Both the position numbers and the translations under genes were made by a program. DNA of 64,000 nt from Spiroplasma taiwanense CT-1 (GTDB lineage: Bacteria; Bacillota_I; Bacilli_A; Mycoplasmatales; Mycoplasmataceae): positions 62,001 through 126,000 of the forward strand of contig NC_021846.1 of NCBI RefSeq assembly GCF_000439435.1. Direction: 5' to 3'. The stretch's first letter is position 1. Each line of letters begins with the position of its first letter. The notes beneath the pieces were generated by a model. The model was not told the origin of the DNA and searched no databases. It saw only the letters and a list, made by a program, of their open reading frames with translations. Positions 1-12,657 of this stretch are shown in pieces.

Positions 1-2
1 TG

Positions 3-1580
3 GAAAATGCAAATCTTAAATTTGAAATGATAAATGCAAAAAATCACCATAGAGAAGCTGAAATAGTTGAAAAAGCAGGAAATTTAGGAGCAATTACTTT
101 AGCAACAAATATGGCAGGGCGTGGTACTGATATTAAATTAACAGATGAAACAAGAAAACTTGGTGGTTTATTTGTTATGGGAATAGAAAGAAATGAAGCT
201 AGAAGAATTGATAATCAACTTAGAGGTAGAAGTGGTAGACAAGGAGATCCAGGTAATTCAAGATTCTATATTTCAATGGAAGATGAATTAATGGTTAGGT
301 TTACTGCTCCAAAAGTTAGAGAGATGTTCTTAAAATTAGGTGATGATCATATTAAATCTAAAATGTTTACAAGAGCAATTACAAATGCTCAAAAAAAACT
401 GGAAGGTTTAAATTTTGATCAACGTAAAAATGTTTTAGATTATGATAATATTTTAAGTCAACAACGTGAGGCAATGTATTCACAACGTGATGGTATTCTG
501 CAACAAGAAGATTTAAAAGTTGTTTTATCAAGATTCCATTATACAATTGCTTTTGAAATGGTTGAAAGAAATTCTGAATTAGTTAGAGGAGAAGGAACAA
601 TTAACCTTAAATCATTAATTGATTCTGTTGATGGTCAATTAATTCCAAAAAATTCATTATCAGAGGATGATTTGGCTGGTTTGGAAAAAGGACAAATTGC
701 AAAATTAATATCAGAAAAAATGATGATTTTTTATTTAGCAAAAATTTCAGATGTACCTGAAAATGTAATAAGTGAACTAGAAAGAAGAACGATTCTTCAA
801 GCATTTGATAAACATTGAACTAAACATATAAACTTAGCTCAGAAATTAAGAAGTGGTATTTACTTACAACAGTATGCACAAAATAATCCTTTACATGAAT
901 ATGTCGAGGAATCTGCAAAATTATTTGCAAAAATGAAAGTTGCAATTGCTGAAGAAAGTGTTGAAAAATTAAATAATTCATTTATTAAAGAAGTAAGTCA
1001 AGAATATTTAAATCAAAGTATGGATATTGGGAAAAGGGTTATTAATATAACAGATAAAGATATTGATGTTATTTTAGAGGAGTGAAATATTGAAAAAAAT
1101 AAATTTTCGAGACCATTTGTAGAAAAAAAATTAAAAGAATTTCAAGAAACATTTAAAGATGATCAATCAAAATTGGAAAGATTAGGTTATCAATTTACTG
1201 TTCTTGATGGATTGATGAAAAAATTGGATGAAATGTTTATGGCAAAAAATAAACAAACCCTAAAGGTTTCACAAGAAGGTATTGATAAAATTATTGCAAA
1301 GTTTGGATTAACTCAAAAATTATTTACTGCAGAAGAAGTTAAATTAAAATTTGAAGAATTATCTAAATCAGCAGATCAAAGTGAAATAAATAATTTATTA
1401 ATAGAAACTCAAATTTTATTAGCAATAGCAAATCAATTAAAAGAACAGAAAAGTGAATTTGTTATAACTGATAAAGAGGGTAAAGTTGAGAAAAAATTTA
1501 AGACAAATGATGATGGTTCAATATCAGAAGATGATATAAAGGATACTGAACAAGTTCAAACTAAAATTAAAATTGGTTAA
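3..1580 (+). CDS. secA: Preprotein translocase ATPase SecA, C-terminal part (5' end outside window)
   Basis: SecA is the motor ATPase that drives proteins through SecYEG. The visible 525 residues begin in nucleotide-binding fold 2: MAGRGTDIKL and the DNQLRGRSGRQGD arginine-finger region are intact. The helical scaffold follows, with the conserved block LRSGIYLQQYAQNNPLHEY. TGA is read as Trp at 816 and 1083. Most SecA proteins end about 70 residues after that last block, usually with a zinc-binding tail. Here about 220 further residues follow, charged and helical (roughly 960-1580), with no Cys-rich tail, so this is a lineage-specific extension. A terminator lies directly after the stop. The N-terminus is cut off by the window edge. 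Confidence 0.96.
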
Positions 1581-1608
1581 ACAAAACTTTATGAGGTTTT
1601 GTTTTTTA
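1581..1608 (+). terminator. Intrinsic terminator after secA
   Basis: Inverted repeat ACAAAAC / GTTTTGT followed by a T-run, directly after the secA stop codon. Confidence 0.8.
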
Positions 1609-1713
1609 TTAATATATTTTTTTTAAAATTTTTAAATTTAAATAGGTAAAATATTGCTAGATGTATAAAATAGTCAATTTAGCTATTTTTTTTGCATAAA
1701 AGGTGGTAATGAA

Positions 1714-3699
1714 ATGAAAAAAGAGTTTAAGAAATTTAATTTAGTAACTGAATTTACTCCAGGTGGTGATCAACCAAAAGCTATAAAAGATTTAATTGAG
1801 GGTATTAAAGCAAATAAAAAACATCAAGTTTTAATGGGAGCTACTGGTACAGGTAAAACATTTACAATGGCAAATATTATAAAAGATTTAAATAAGCCCA
1901 CTTTAGTTTTAGCACATAATAAAACATTAGCAATGCAATTGTACATAGAATTAAAGGAATTGTTCCCAAATAATAGAGTGGAATATTTTGTTTCTAATTT
2001 TGATTTTTATCAACCAGAAGCTTATATTCCTTCAAGAGATTTATATATTGATAAAGATGCAAAAAGAAATAATGATTTGGAAATGATGAGATTAAGTGCA
2101 ATGAATGCATTAATGATTAGACAGGATACAATTGTTGTTGCTAGTGTTGCTGCAATTTATGCAACTCAAGACCCAAAAGAATATGGAAATGTTTTTTTTG
2201 AATTAAATGTTGGGCAAATTCTTTCAAAAAAACAATTATTAACTTTTTTAATTCAAACTGGTTATACAAGAAATGAAACAAACTTAGACATGGGATGTTT
2301 TAGTGCAAAAGGTGATGTGATAAAAATTGCACCAAGTTGAACAGATAAATTTAATTTAAGAATTTCAATGTTTGGAGATGAAATTGAATCATTAGATTTA
2401 ATTGATGTTCTAAATAATACAGTTGAAGAAAGATTACATATGTTTACAATTTTTCCAGCTGCAGCTTACGTTACAAATTTTGATAAAATGAAACTAGTTG
2501 TTGAAAATATAGAAAAAGAGTTAATATTAAGAGTTAAAGAATTAGAAAAAGAAGGAAAACTTATTGAAGCAGATAGACTTACAAAAAGAACTAAATATGA
2601 TATGGAAACATTAACAGAATTTGGAATTTGTAGTGGAATTGAAAATTACTCAGCACATTTAGATTTTAGACCAAAAGGAGTTCCTCCATTTTCATTAATT
2701 GATTATTTTGGAGATGATTTTTTAACAATAATCGATGAATCACATATGATGATCCCTCAAATTAGAGGAATGTTTAACACAGATAGAAGTAGAAAAGAAA
2801 CATTAGTTGCGCACGGATTTAGATTACCAAGCGCTTTAGATAACAGACCACTTAATTTTGAAGAATTTGCAGGTAAATTAAAAAACGTCATTTATACTTC
2901 AGCAACTCCTGGAGATTATGAGTTAAATTTAGTAGAAAATAAAGTTGTAGAGCAAATAATTAGACCAACTGGCTTAATTGATCCGATTATTGAAATAAGA
3001 GGAACAATGAATCAAATGAACGAAATAGTTCAAAATGTAAATCAAATTGTTGAAAAAAAACAAAAAGTATTTATTACAACTTTAACTATTAGAGCTTCAG
3101 AAGATATTACAACTTATTTACAATCAAGAAGTATAAAAGTAGCATATTTACACTCAGAATTAAAAACTTTAGAAAGAAATCAAATATTAATAGATTTAAG
3201 AAAAGGGGTTTATGATGTAATTGTAGGAGTAAATTTACTAAGAGAAGGATTAGACATTCCAGAAGTAAGTTTGGTTTGCATTTTGGATGCAGATAAACAA
3301 GGTTTTTTAAGAAATACAAGAAGTTTAATTCAAACTGTTGGACGAGCAGCAAGAAATGCTGAAGGAAGAGTTATTTTTTATGCTGATTCAGTTTCACCTG
3401 CTATGAAAGAAGCGATTGAAGAAACAGATAGAAGAAGAAATATTCAAATAGAATATAATTTAAAAAATAATATTATTCCAAAAACTATTACTAAAAAAAT
3501 AAGTGATTTTGGAATGGACATAAATATTAGAAATAAAATTGATGAATTATCAAAATTAAATAAAAAAGATAAAATAAAAAATAAGGAAAAATTAATTGAA
3601 GATTTAAGAAAACAAATGTTGTTTGCAGCAAAAGAACAAAATTATGAAAAAGCAGCAGAATTAAGGGATCTAATATTAGAAATTCAATCAGAGGAGTAA
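1714..3699 (+). CDS. uvrB: Excinuclease ABC subunit B (UvrB)
   Basis: UvrB is the damage-verification helicase of nucleotide excision repair; it receives DNA from UvrA2 and recruits UvrC. 661 residues, normal for the family. Walker A GATGTGKT is at residues 42-49, the DNA-inserting beta-hairpin region FYQPEAYIP near residue 105, the DEAD-type box IIDESH near 345, and helicase motif GRAARN near 545. The C-terminal UVR domain (KAAELRD) that binds UvrC is present. Start ATG is preceded by AGGTGG at 1701. TGA at 2338 is Trp. uvrA begins 9 nt downstream, so the two form one operon. Confidence 0.98.
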
Positions 3700-3708
3700 A
3701 TATATATT

Positions 3709-6549
3709 ATGAATAAAAAAATTATTGTAAAAGGTGCAAGAGAACATAACCTTAAAAATGTAAATATTGAAATACCAAAGGAAAAATTAATTGTTTTTAC
3801 TGGTTTATCCGGAAGTGGGAAATCTTCTTTAGCCTTTAACACAATTTACGCTGAAGGTGAAAGAAGATATATTGAATCTCTATCATCTTTTTCTCGTCAA
3901 TTTCTTAAATCAGTTGAAAAACCAGATGTTGATGAAATTGAGGGATTAAGTCCTGCTATTTCAATTGACCAAAAAACAACAAGTCATAATCCACGTTCAA
4001 CTGTTGGAACAACAACAGAAATTCATGATCATTTAAGGTTATTATTTGCAAGTATTGGAACACCTGTTTGTATTAATGGGCATGGTCAAATTAAAGCTTC
4101 TTCATTAAAAGAAATAATAGAAACATTAAAAAAAGAAACCCGGGATAATGAGCAGATTTTTATTTTAGCATCTTTAGTTAGGGATAAAAAAGGAACACAT
4201 AAGGAGATATTTCAAAAACTTAAAAAAGAAAATTTTTTGAGAGTACAGGTAAATGGAGAAATAAAAAATTTGGAAGAAGAAATTATTTTAGAACAAAATA
4301 AAAGACATAATATTGATATCGTTGTAGATAGATTAATTTTTAAAAACGAGGATGAAGATTTACAATCAAGAATTTATTCTGCAATTGAAATTGGCTTAAC
4401 TTATTCAAATGGATTAATAAAAATTTTATATCCAAATAAGAATAATACAACAAAGTTATTTTCTACAAAATATTCTTGTAGTGAATGCGGATTTGCAATT
4501 CCAAATTTAGAAGCAAATTTATTTTCCTTTAATAAAAAAAATGGAGCTTGTGAAACTTGCTCAGGGCTCGGTGTTAATTTAGAAGCAGATCCTGCATTAA
4601 TAATTCCTGATTTATCTTTATCAATTAATTCAGGAGGAATTTTGTATTATAAAAATTTAGTAGATAGTCAAAATATTGAATGACAAAGATTTAAACTTCT
4701 TTGTGATTATTATTTAGTAGATTTAAATCAAGCAATTTCTTCATTAGACGAAAAACAAATGACCGCTCTATTATGAGGAAGTCATGAACCAATTGAAACA
4801 AAAATTGTAACATCAAGTGGAAATGTTTTAAGATCATTCGACTTTATTGAAGGTGTTGCAAGTTTAATTGAAAGAAGATATATTGAAACAAAATCTGAAG
4901 ACAATAGAAAATATTATGGAAAATATATGATGTCAAAAGTTTGTAAAACTTGTGATGGAAAAAGATTAAATGAAATTGCATTAAGTGTAAAAATAAATGA
5001 TATATCAATTGCAGATTTTGTGGAAATGACAATTGAAGATGAATTTAATTTTTTATTAAATTTAAAATTAACTGAACAACAAGAAAAAATTGCAAGCTTA
5101 GTTTTAAATCAATTACTTTCAAGAATTAGTTTTTTAAATGAAGTAGGACTAAATTATTTAACTTTATCAAGATCTGCAACAACTTTGTCTGGGGGAGAAT
5201 CACAAAGAATAAGATTGGCAAAACAACTTGGATCAAAACTTTCAGGTGTACTTTATGTTTTAGATGAACCATCAATTGGTTTACATCAAAGAGATAATGA
5301 TAAATTAATTACCACCTTAAAAAAATTAAGAGATTTAGGAAATACTTTAATTGTTGTTGAACATGATGAGGATACTATGAAGGAAGCTGATTGAATTGTT
5401 GATATTGGACCAGGAGCAGGAATTCATGGAGGAGAAATTGTTGCACAAGGAACATATGAAGAAATCTGCAAAAATCTAAATTCATTGACAGGTAAATATC
5501 TTTCAAAACAGCTATCAATTCCAATTCCTAAAAAAAGAAGAGGAGGCAATGGTTTAAAAATTGAAATCCAACAAGCAAATGAAAATAATTTAAAAAATAT
5601 TGATGTTACACTTCCTCTAGGAAAATTTATAACAATAACTGGTGTTAGTGGAAGTGGTAAATCAACCTTAGTTGAAGAAATTATTTATAAAGGTTTGAGA
5701 AAAGAATTAAATAAAGAATTAATTAAACCCGGAAAATATAAAAGAATTAAGGGTTGAGAAAATGTTGACAAAATAATTTATGTTTCACAAGATCCAATTG
5801 GTAAAACACCAAGATCAAACCCAGCAACATATACTTCTGTTTTTGATGATATTAGAGACTTATATGCAGAAATTCCTGAATCAAAAATTAGAGGATATAA
5901 AAAAGGAAGATTTAGTTTTAATGTTCCTGGGGGTAGATGTGACGGTTGTCAAGGAGATGGGGTTGTTAGAGTTGACATGCAATTTTTAGGTTTTGTTGAA
6001 GTTATTTGTGAAATTTGTGATGGAAAAAGATATAATGAAGAAACACTACAAGTAAAATACAAAGGTAAACATATTTGAGATATTTTAAGTATGACTGTTC
6101 AAGAAGCAAATTTATTTTTTGAAAATATTCCAAAAATTAAAGAAAAACTTGAAACTATATTGGCGGTTGGATTAGGTTATATAAAATTGGGACAAAACGC
6201 AACAACTTTATCTGGAGGAGAAGCACAAAGAGTAAAACTTTCTACTTTTCTATTGAAAAAATCAACTGGTAAAACATTATTTTTATTAGATGAACCAACA
6301 ACAGGTTTACATATTGATGATGTTAGAAGACTAATTGATGTCTTAAATATTTTAGTAGACCAAGGCAACACTGTTTTGACAATAGAACATAATTTGGATT
6401 TTATAAAAGTTTCAGATTATATTATTGATTTAGGTCCTGAAGGAGGAAGTGGTGGGGGAACTATTTTAGCAACAGGAACTCCAGAACAAATTATTAAAGT
6501 AGAATCAAGTTATACTGCAAAATATTTAAAGGAATATTTAAATGATTAG
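3709..6549 (+). CDS. uvrA: Excinuclease ABC subunit A (UvrA)
   Basis: UvrA is the damage-sensing dimeric ATPase of nucleotide excision repair. 946 residues, full length. It has two ABC modules: Walker [10 protein letters not shown] near residue 32 and GVSGSGKST near 645, with signatures LSGGESQR and LSGGEAQR. Both zinc-finger regions show paired CxxC motifs (CSECG..CETC and CDGC..CEICDG). Several TGA codons (4681, 4774, 5392, 5755, 6076) read as Trp. The stop overlaps the start of folC by 8 nt, so translation of the two is probably coupled. Confidence 0.98.
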
Positions 6550-7642
6550 TGTAAAAGATGAAATTTTTGAACAAAAAATTTTATTTAAAAAAAATTATAA
6601 TTTAAATAAACTGCTTGATTCTTTAAAAAATCCACAAGATAATTTTAAAGTCATTAATGTTGTTGGAACAAACGGAAAAGGTTCAACATCAAATTTTATA
6701 TTTTCGGGATTGAAAACTAAATATGAAAAGGTAGGATTATTTACATCTCCTGCATTTTTATATCACAATGAAAGAATTAAATTTAATAATGATTATATAA
6801 GTGATGAAGATTTAAAAAGAATATTAAATGATAATAAAGAAATAATTAAAAAATTTGAACTTACTTTTTTTGAAATTTGAACTTACATTGCAATTTTATT
6901 TTTTAATGAAAAAAAAATTGATATAGCTGTTATTGAAGCTGGTATTGGAGGTTTAAAAGATTCTACAAATTTATTTAATAATCAAATAGCAGTATGTGTA
7001 ACTTCAATTGATTTTGATCATACTGAAATTTTAGGAAATAAAATTGAAGAAATTCTTTTTCAAAAAATTTCAATTGCTAAAAAGGGTGTACCTATTTTTT
7101 TAAGCAGAGACAATTACAAATATAAAAAAATAATTAATCAAATAAATTTAAATCAAAAAATTTATTGCAAAAAAATAAATGACCCAGTTTATTTTCAAAA
7201 ATTAAATAAGGGATTGGCAAAGGAAGTTCTAAAATATTTGGAAATTGATTTTTCACTTAAATGAAAGAGTTCTTTGGGAAGATTTACTATTTTAAAAGAA
7301 AAGCCGTTTTTAATTTTAGATGGATGTCATAATATGGATGGTGCAAAAAAATTAATTAAAAATATTAAAAATATTAAAAATATTAAAATAATTTTTGGTT
7401 CTAGTTTAAATAAAGAGCAATTAAAAATTATAAAAATACTTAAAAAGGCAAGTAAGAAAATATATTTGACTGAATTTGAACATCCAAAATCTTGAGAAAT
7501 TGATGAAAAATTATATAAAAATGAAAATATAATAAAAGATTGAAGAAAATTTTATTTAAATAATAAAAATGAAAATATAATAGTATGTGGAAGTTTATAT
7601 TTTATACCAATTTTTTATGAATGATTTAAGGAGATAGATTAA
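6542..7642 (+). CDS. folC: Folylpolyglutamate synthase / Mur-ligase family protein (FolC)
   Basis: FolC adds glutamates to folates, trapping them in the cell and making them better cofactors. 366 residues, somewhat short for the family. The ATP-binding loop GTNGKGST is at residues 42-49. EAGIGGLKD and the C-terminal DGCHNMDGA (Mur-ligase family) are present. TGA at 6878, 7262, 7493, 7541 and 7622 read as Trp. Start ATG overlaps the uvrA stop. The next gene begins 1 nt after the stop and looks like a folate ECF transporter subunit, which supports a role in folate salvage. Confidence 0.93.
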
Positions 7643-8305
7643 ATGAATTGATATTTAATTACAAATATTGTGGGGGGAATTAGTACATTACTAATATTAT
7701 TAATTTCACTTTCCATTGAAAATTTTTCTTTTAAAAAAATTAGCATAAGACATTTAACAATAATAGCATTATTTGCAAGTTGTAGTGCAATTATGACAGG
7801 TCTTTCATATAAAATACCCCCAATTTTTGGCAATATTTCTATTGCGTTAGGAGATTGATTAATTTTTTTACTTGGTGTCTTATTTGGGCCTTTATGTGGA
7901 GTAATTTCAGGAATTTGTACAGATACTTTAATGTCTGTATTATTACCTAGTAGTTATGGCTATCATGCAGGATATATGTTTGGAAAATGTTTACTTGGTT
8001 TTTTTGGAGCCTTAGTATATTTAACAAAATCAGAAAATAAAATCTTATTAAAAATCATTATTTTATATTCTTTAAGCTATATTTTTCAAAGTTTAGTTTT
8101 GAATCAAATATGAATGATGAGTTGAAAAGGAAATGCAGCGTGAGTTGATTTAGTTGTTAAACTAATAAAATTACCAATAACATTACCTATTTATATTTCT
8201 ATTACTTATATTATTTTTAAATCAATTAAACCATTATTAAATAGATGAACTTATGAAAATGTTTGATGCTATAGACATGTAAATAAGAATATTCAAATAA
8301 GCTAA
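7643..8305 (+). CDS. folT: ECF transporter S component, probably for folate (FolT-like)
   Basis: Predicted membrane protein of 220 residues with about six transmembrane segments. The motif GDWLIFLLGVLFGPLCG followed by a second Gly-rich stretch and TDTL resembles folate-specific S components of energy-coupling factor transporters. S components bind the vitamin and need the shared EcfA/EcfA'/EcfT module, which is not in this window. Placement straight after folC (1 nt spacing) supports folate as substrate, but specificity is inferred. Start ATG follows the SD-like AAGGAG in the end of folC. Confidence 0.75.
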
Positions 8306-8367
8306 TTTGAAAAAACACAATTTTTATATTTTTATATAATTTCTTTAACAGAAAGAAGGTTATTTAA

Positions 8368-9035
8368 ATGATAAGCTATTATGAAATAATTGAGAATATT
8401 TCAAAAGGAGATAAGAATTCTAATAATGCTTTAATTGCAAAAAATATTGTGGAAAATTTTTTAAAAGGTGTTGTATTACCACAAAATGAATTAGCTATAA
8501 AATGCTACTTATCAAAGTCGTCTATTACAAAATTTTGTAAAAAAATAAATTTAGATGGATATAGAAAATTAACTTATCATTTGAAAAATGAAATTGAAAA
8601 ATTTTTGGAACATAATAATAATATTCCAAAAGTAGAGGGAATTAGTTATTGTGAACTATATTTTTATGGAATTAAAGAGATAATTGATAATAATATTGAT
8701 TTCATGCAAGAGATCATAAATAAAATAAACGAATATAGAAAAATTACAATTGTTTTCTCTTATTCATTATTTTCATATGAGTAATTTTTTAAGAAGATTA
8801 TTTTTATTTGTATTGCAATAGATAATGAAACATTAAATAGAATATATGACATGGTTGAAAATAAAAAAACTTAAGTGTTATTACAACAGAATTGCAAAAA
8901 GGTAAATTTAAAAATTGTGAACAAAAAATGATAATACCTTCAGAAACAGTATTTTTTAATTGATCATTTAGACAAATTTTTTTAGAATTGTTTTTTTGAA
9001 TGTGTTTCAAAATATAAAGTAAACCAGTTTCTAAT
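8368..9035 (+). pseudogene. RpiR-family transcriptional regulator, decayed
   Basis: The first 138 residues (to 8784) are open and carry the N-terminal HTH_6 fold of RpiR regulators (LSKSSITKFCKKINLDGYRKL). These proteins sense phosphosugars through a C-terminal SIS domain. Here the SIS domain stops at TAA 8782; downstream sequence keeps recognisable fragments in shifting frames (for example IIPSETVFFNW near 8935) with several stops. The short product might still bind DNA. It lies upstream of a decayed beta-glucoside PTS/glucosidase pair it would have regulated. Confidence 0.7.
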
Positions 9036-9039
9036 TTGT

Positions 9040-9207
9040 AAATTAAAAACTAAACTAATAAAAATTATTTAATTTTCTTAGCTTTAATTAGAAAATTATT
9101 ATAAGTATTTTATTAGTTTTTTATTTTTTAAACTAATTTTATACAAATAGTTAAGAAAAAATACGTATTTAAATTATTGCTATTTTTCTTAAATTAGAAA
9201 GGAAAGT
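9040..9207 (+). other. AT-rich gap upstream of PTS pseudogene, with hairpin
   Basis: About 170 nt with no gene. It holds an inverted repeat AATTTTCT / AGAAAATT around 9069-9096 that could be an old terminator or operator, and AGAAAGGAAAG just before the EIIBC start. Nothing else was recognised. Confidence 0.4.
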
Positions 9208-11090
9208 ATGAAGAAAAATTTTACTAATTATAATCTTGAAATAAAAGAGTATAAAAATAAATATCGCCAAGCAGTTGAAAAAATTTTTATTTTTAGGAAA
9301 TCAAAATTATAAGAATCCTTATAATTGTATGACAAGATTTCGTGCAAATATTATTGATAAATCATTAGTTAATATTGATGAACTTAAAAAATTAATTTAG
9401 TTAAGGGAGTTAATTGAAATGGCCCTGAAATTCAAATAATTATTGGAGGAGAAGTACCAAAAGTATTAGATGAATTCAAAAAATATGAAGCAGAAGATAA
9501 AAGCAAAACTTCAGAGAATGTAGTAAAAACTATTATTAAACCCCCTTTGGCAAGTCGTTTCATGGCTGCAATTGTGGGTGTTATACAACCTGCTATTGCA
9601 TTAATAATTGTTGGAGGAATGCTTGTTGCTTTATATTCTTTATTATCATTAGATGGAGGCCCACTGAAAAGTAGCATTATTGATCCTAATGGTGCGACTG
9701 ACTTAAATGGTAATTCAATTATGATAGCAATAAGTATGCAAACATTATATTTATTTAATATATGGGATTCATTATTTTTTATATTGGCAAATACGATTAT
9801 GCCATCAATAGGGATATTTTTTATTTATAATGTTTCAAGATATTTTAATTCAAATTCTTGATTCTCAATTACAGTTGGTTTATTTTATGATTTGCATTAG
9901 CTCCAATAGCAAGTCTGATTGAGTTTGTTTTATTTAAACTATTAACTTTAATTGGAAATATTCCTTATGGTTTTGGTACAGCATTATTTGCTTTTCTATG
10001 GCAACCACTAGTAATAATTGGTTGGCATACACCATTAGGCGTTGCAATAGATACTTCAATTAGCAGTGGAACACCCCAATTATTAGGTACAGTTAATGTT
10101 ACTCCATATTGAGGGCAATTAGGTGCAGTGGTTGCTTTAGCAATTATTACGAAAAATATGTCATTAAGAAAAATGGCTTTTGCTACTGTTCCGGCAGGAA
10201 TTTTTGGTATAACTGAACCAATTATCTATGGAGTAAATTTACCAAGAGTAAAACCTTTTATATATGGATGTGTTGCAGCCTCCGTTAGGCGATTTTTAAT
10301 TGAAAATTTAGATTTAGATATGGATATTATGGGAACATTTGGAATTTTAAGTATACTTCGTTTTAATGATAGTGCTTGGAGTATAAATCCAGAATTTAAT
10401 CATGCTATTAATTATAGTCAAGGAGCAGAAATTGGATTAGTATTTTTAACATGAAGTATAACTTTTACAGTAGGTTTTCTAATTACATTCTTCTTTTATA
10501 AAGAAAGAAAAAATGAGTTAAGTTATTTTAAAAAAGCAATAAACAAAATTATTAAATTTACAAATAGTGAAAATAAAAAAGATGTACTTAAAAACTTTCA
10601 AAAACAGTTAGAAAGTATAAAAAATTCAGAAATAAACTATAAAAAAACTGAAAAATATTATTCACAAATAAGTAAAATTGAGGTGAAATTAGCAATAATT
10701 GAAGAAAAAAAATCTAAAATAAGAAATAATATTTTTAAAAAATTAAATCAATTAAAATTAAAACTTCAATTTAAAGAAAATGAAAAACTATATAATAAAT
10801 TTCAAATTTTAAACAATAAATATTCAACTTTTGGATATGATACTGAAAAAAATAAACTTCAAAATGAATTGACATCAGTAATTTCAGATTATAAGCAAAA
10901 TTTAAATGATTTTAATAATTTTAAAGAAGAAATTATATTAGAAACTAAACAAATATTAAAAAAATTTAAATTAAATAAAAATCAAAGTGAGCAAGTTCAA
11001 AATATAATGTGAAATGCAATTAATAGTGTTGAAATTTGTTTTGAAATCTTTGATTCCAAAAATGTGAATTTTAAAAAAAGAGAGCAATAA
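9208..11090 (+). pseudogene. PTS system beta-glucoside-type EIIBC component, frameshifted
   Basis: Reading across frames gives a complete beta-glucoside-family EIIB-EIIC. The EIIB motif NCMTRFR keeps the phosphorylated Cys, and the EIIC portion includes GITEPIIYGVNLP and about eight membrane segments. Three frame changes break it: near 9290 in a T-rich run, near 9396 (stop TAG), and near 9888 (FYDLH then TAG where FALAPIAS is expected). From 9891 to the end the frame is open, including a charged coiled-coil tail of about 190 residues (10520-11090) not usual for EIIC. The glucosidase pseudogene starts 1 nt after the stop. Confidence 0.85.
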
Positions 11091-11091
11091 T

Positions 11092-12492
11092 ATGAAGAAA
11101 ATTCCAAAAAATTTTTTATGAGGAGCATCAACAAGTGCTTACCAAGTAGAAGGAGCAAGTGATATTGATGGAAAAGGAATATCTATTCAAGACTTAACAA
11201 CTTCAATAAAGGGAAAAATTAATTTTAAAAATGCTTCTAATCGCTATTATTATTACAAGGAAGATATAAAACTAATGGCAGAAATGGGATTTAAATCATA
11301 TAGATTCTCAATTTCTTGAACTAGAATTTTTCCAAAAGGAGTTGGAGAAATTAATCAAAAAAGGAATAGATTTTTATAATAATTTAATTAATGAATTAAT
11401 TAAATATAATATTGAACCAATAATTACTGTATATCATTTTGATCCCCCTTTGGAATTAGAAAAACAAGGTGGTTGAAATAATAGAGATTTAATGGTAGAT
11501 GCATTTGTTTCGTGTTCAAAAAAAATATTTGAATTATTTGGAGATAGAGTAAAATATTGACAAACAATTAATGAGCAAAATATGATAATACAAGTTGAAC
11601 ATGTTTTAGGAATGGTTGATTCAAAAGAAAAAGATATTTTTAAAAAACTTTATCAAATAAATCATAATATGTTAATTGCACAAGCAATGATAATGAAAAT
11701 TTATCATGATATGAATTTGGGTGGTAAAATTGGATCAGCACCGAATATAAGTCTAGTATATTCGGAAACTTGTAAGCCAGAAGATTACGATGCAGCATAT
11801 AAGGAAAATGCTTGAAGAAATTGATTATATTTGGATGCAGCAGTTTATGGAAAATATAACAAAATTGCTTGAGATTGGATGGTAAAAAATGGTTATGACC
11901 CTGAAATTCGTGAGGGTGATCTAGAAATAATGAAATTAGGGAAAACTGACTTTATTGCCTTTAATTACTATAATACTTTTACTGTAAAAGCTTCTACAAA
12001 AATAGATGCAATAAAATTTAGTGCTTCTGATCAACAAACTTCATATGATATACCAGAAATGTTTGATATATCTAGAAATAAATATTTAAAAAAACACAAT
12101 TTGGTTGAGAAATATACCCACAAGGTTTTTTAAATACTTTTAGAATTATATGAGATCGCTATAAATTGCCATTAATGGTAACAGAAAATGGTCTTGGAGC
12201 ATATGACACTTTAGAAAAAGACGGAACTATGCATAATCAATACAGAATTGAGTATTTAAGAGAACATATTAAATATATAAGAGAAGCTATAAATGAAGGA
12301 ATTGATGTTATAGGATATCATCCTTGAAGTGCTATTGATTTAGTTTCAACCCATGAAGGAGTTAAAAAAAGATATGGTTTTATACATGTTAATATAGACG
12401 ATGAAGGTAATGGAGATTTTAAACGCACTAAAAAGGATTCATTTTTTTGATATAAAAAAGTTATTTCATCAAATAATGAAGATTTAAAATAA
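11092..12492 (+). pseudogene. 6-phospho-beta-glucosidase (GH1), two frameshifts
   Basis: GH1 enzymes hydrolyse the phosphorylated beta-glucosides delivered by the PTS. Start NFLWGASTSAYQVEG is typical. The acid/base motif TINEQN (near 11570) and nucleophile motif VTENGLG (near 12180) are both present, but in different frames. The frame shifts at the A-run near 11357 and again near 12118, where the expected PQGFLNTF is read out of frame. Summed over frames the length (about 465 residues) is normal. With the RpiR and EIIBC pseudogenes it forms a dead beta-glucoside operon. Confidence 0.87.
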
Positions 12493-12586
12493 TTAACTGA
12501 TGGTATTTTTTGTTAAATTGTAAGAATATTGTTAATCTTAATTATAACTCTTAATATAAATTTATAATTATATTAATTTTAGTAAT

Positions 12587-12619
12587 AAAAAACCTAGAAA
12601 TTTAAAACTAGGTTTTTTT
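12587..12619 (+). terminator. Intrinsic terminator before hprK
   Basis: AAAACCTAG / CTAGGTTTT hairpin with flanking A- and T-runs. Confidence 0.85.
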
Positions 12620-12631
12620 AATTATTATGGT

Positions 12632-12650
12632 TATAATAAAAATGTGAGGT
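12632..12650 (+). promoter_or_regulatory. hprK promoter -10 and Shine-Dalgarno
   Basis: TATAAT at 12632-12637 is followed within about 10 nt by GTGAGGT, 8 nt before the hprK ATG. The transcript leader would be very short. No clear -35 was seen. Confidence 0.5.
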
Positions 12651-12657
12651 TCAAATT

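Noticed and set aside
5780-5989. Open frame of 69 codons inside uvrA
   Set aside because: The uvrA frame is continuous here with TGA as Trp and carries the second zinc-finger motifs.
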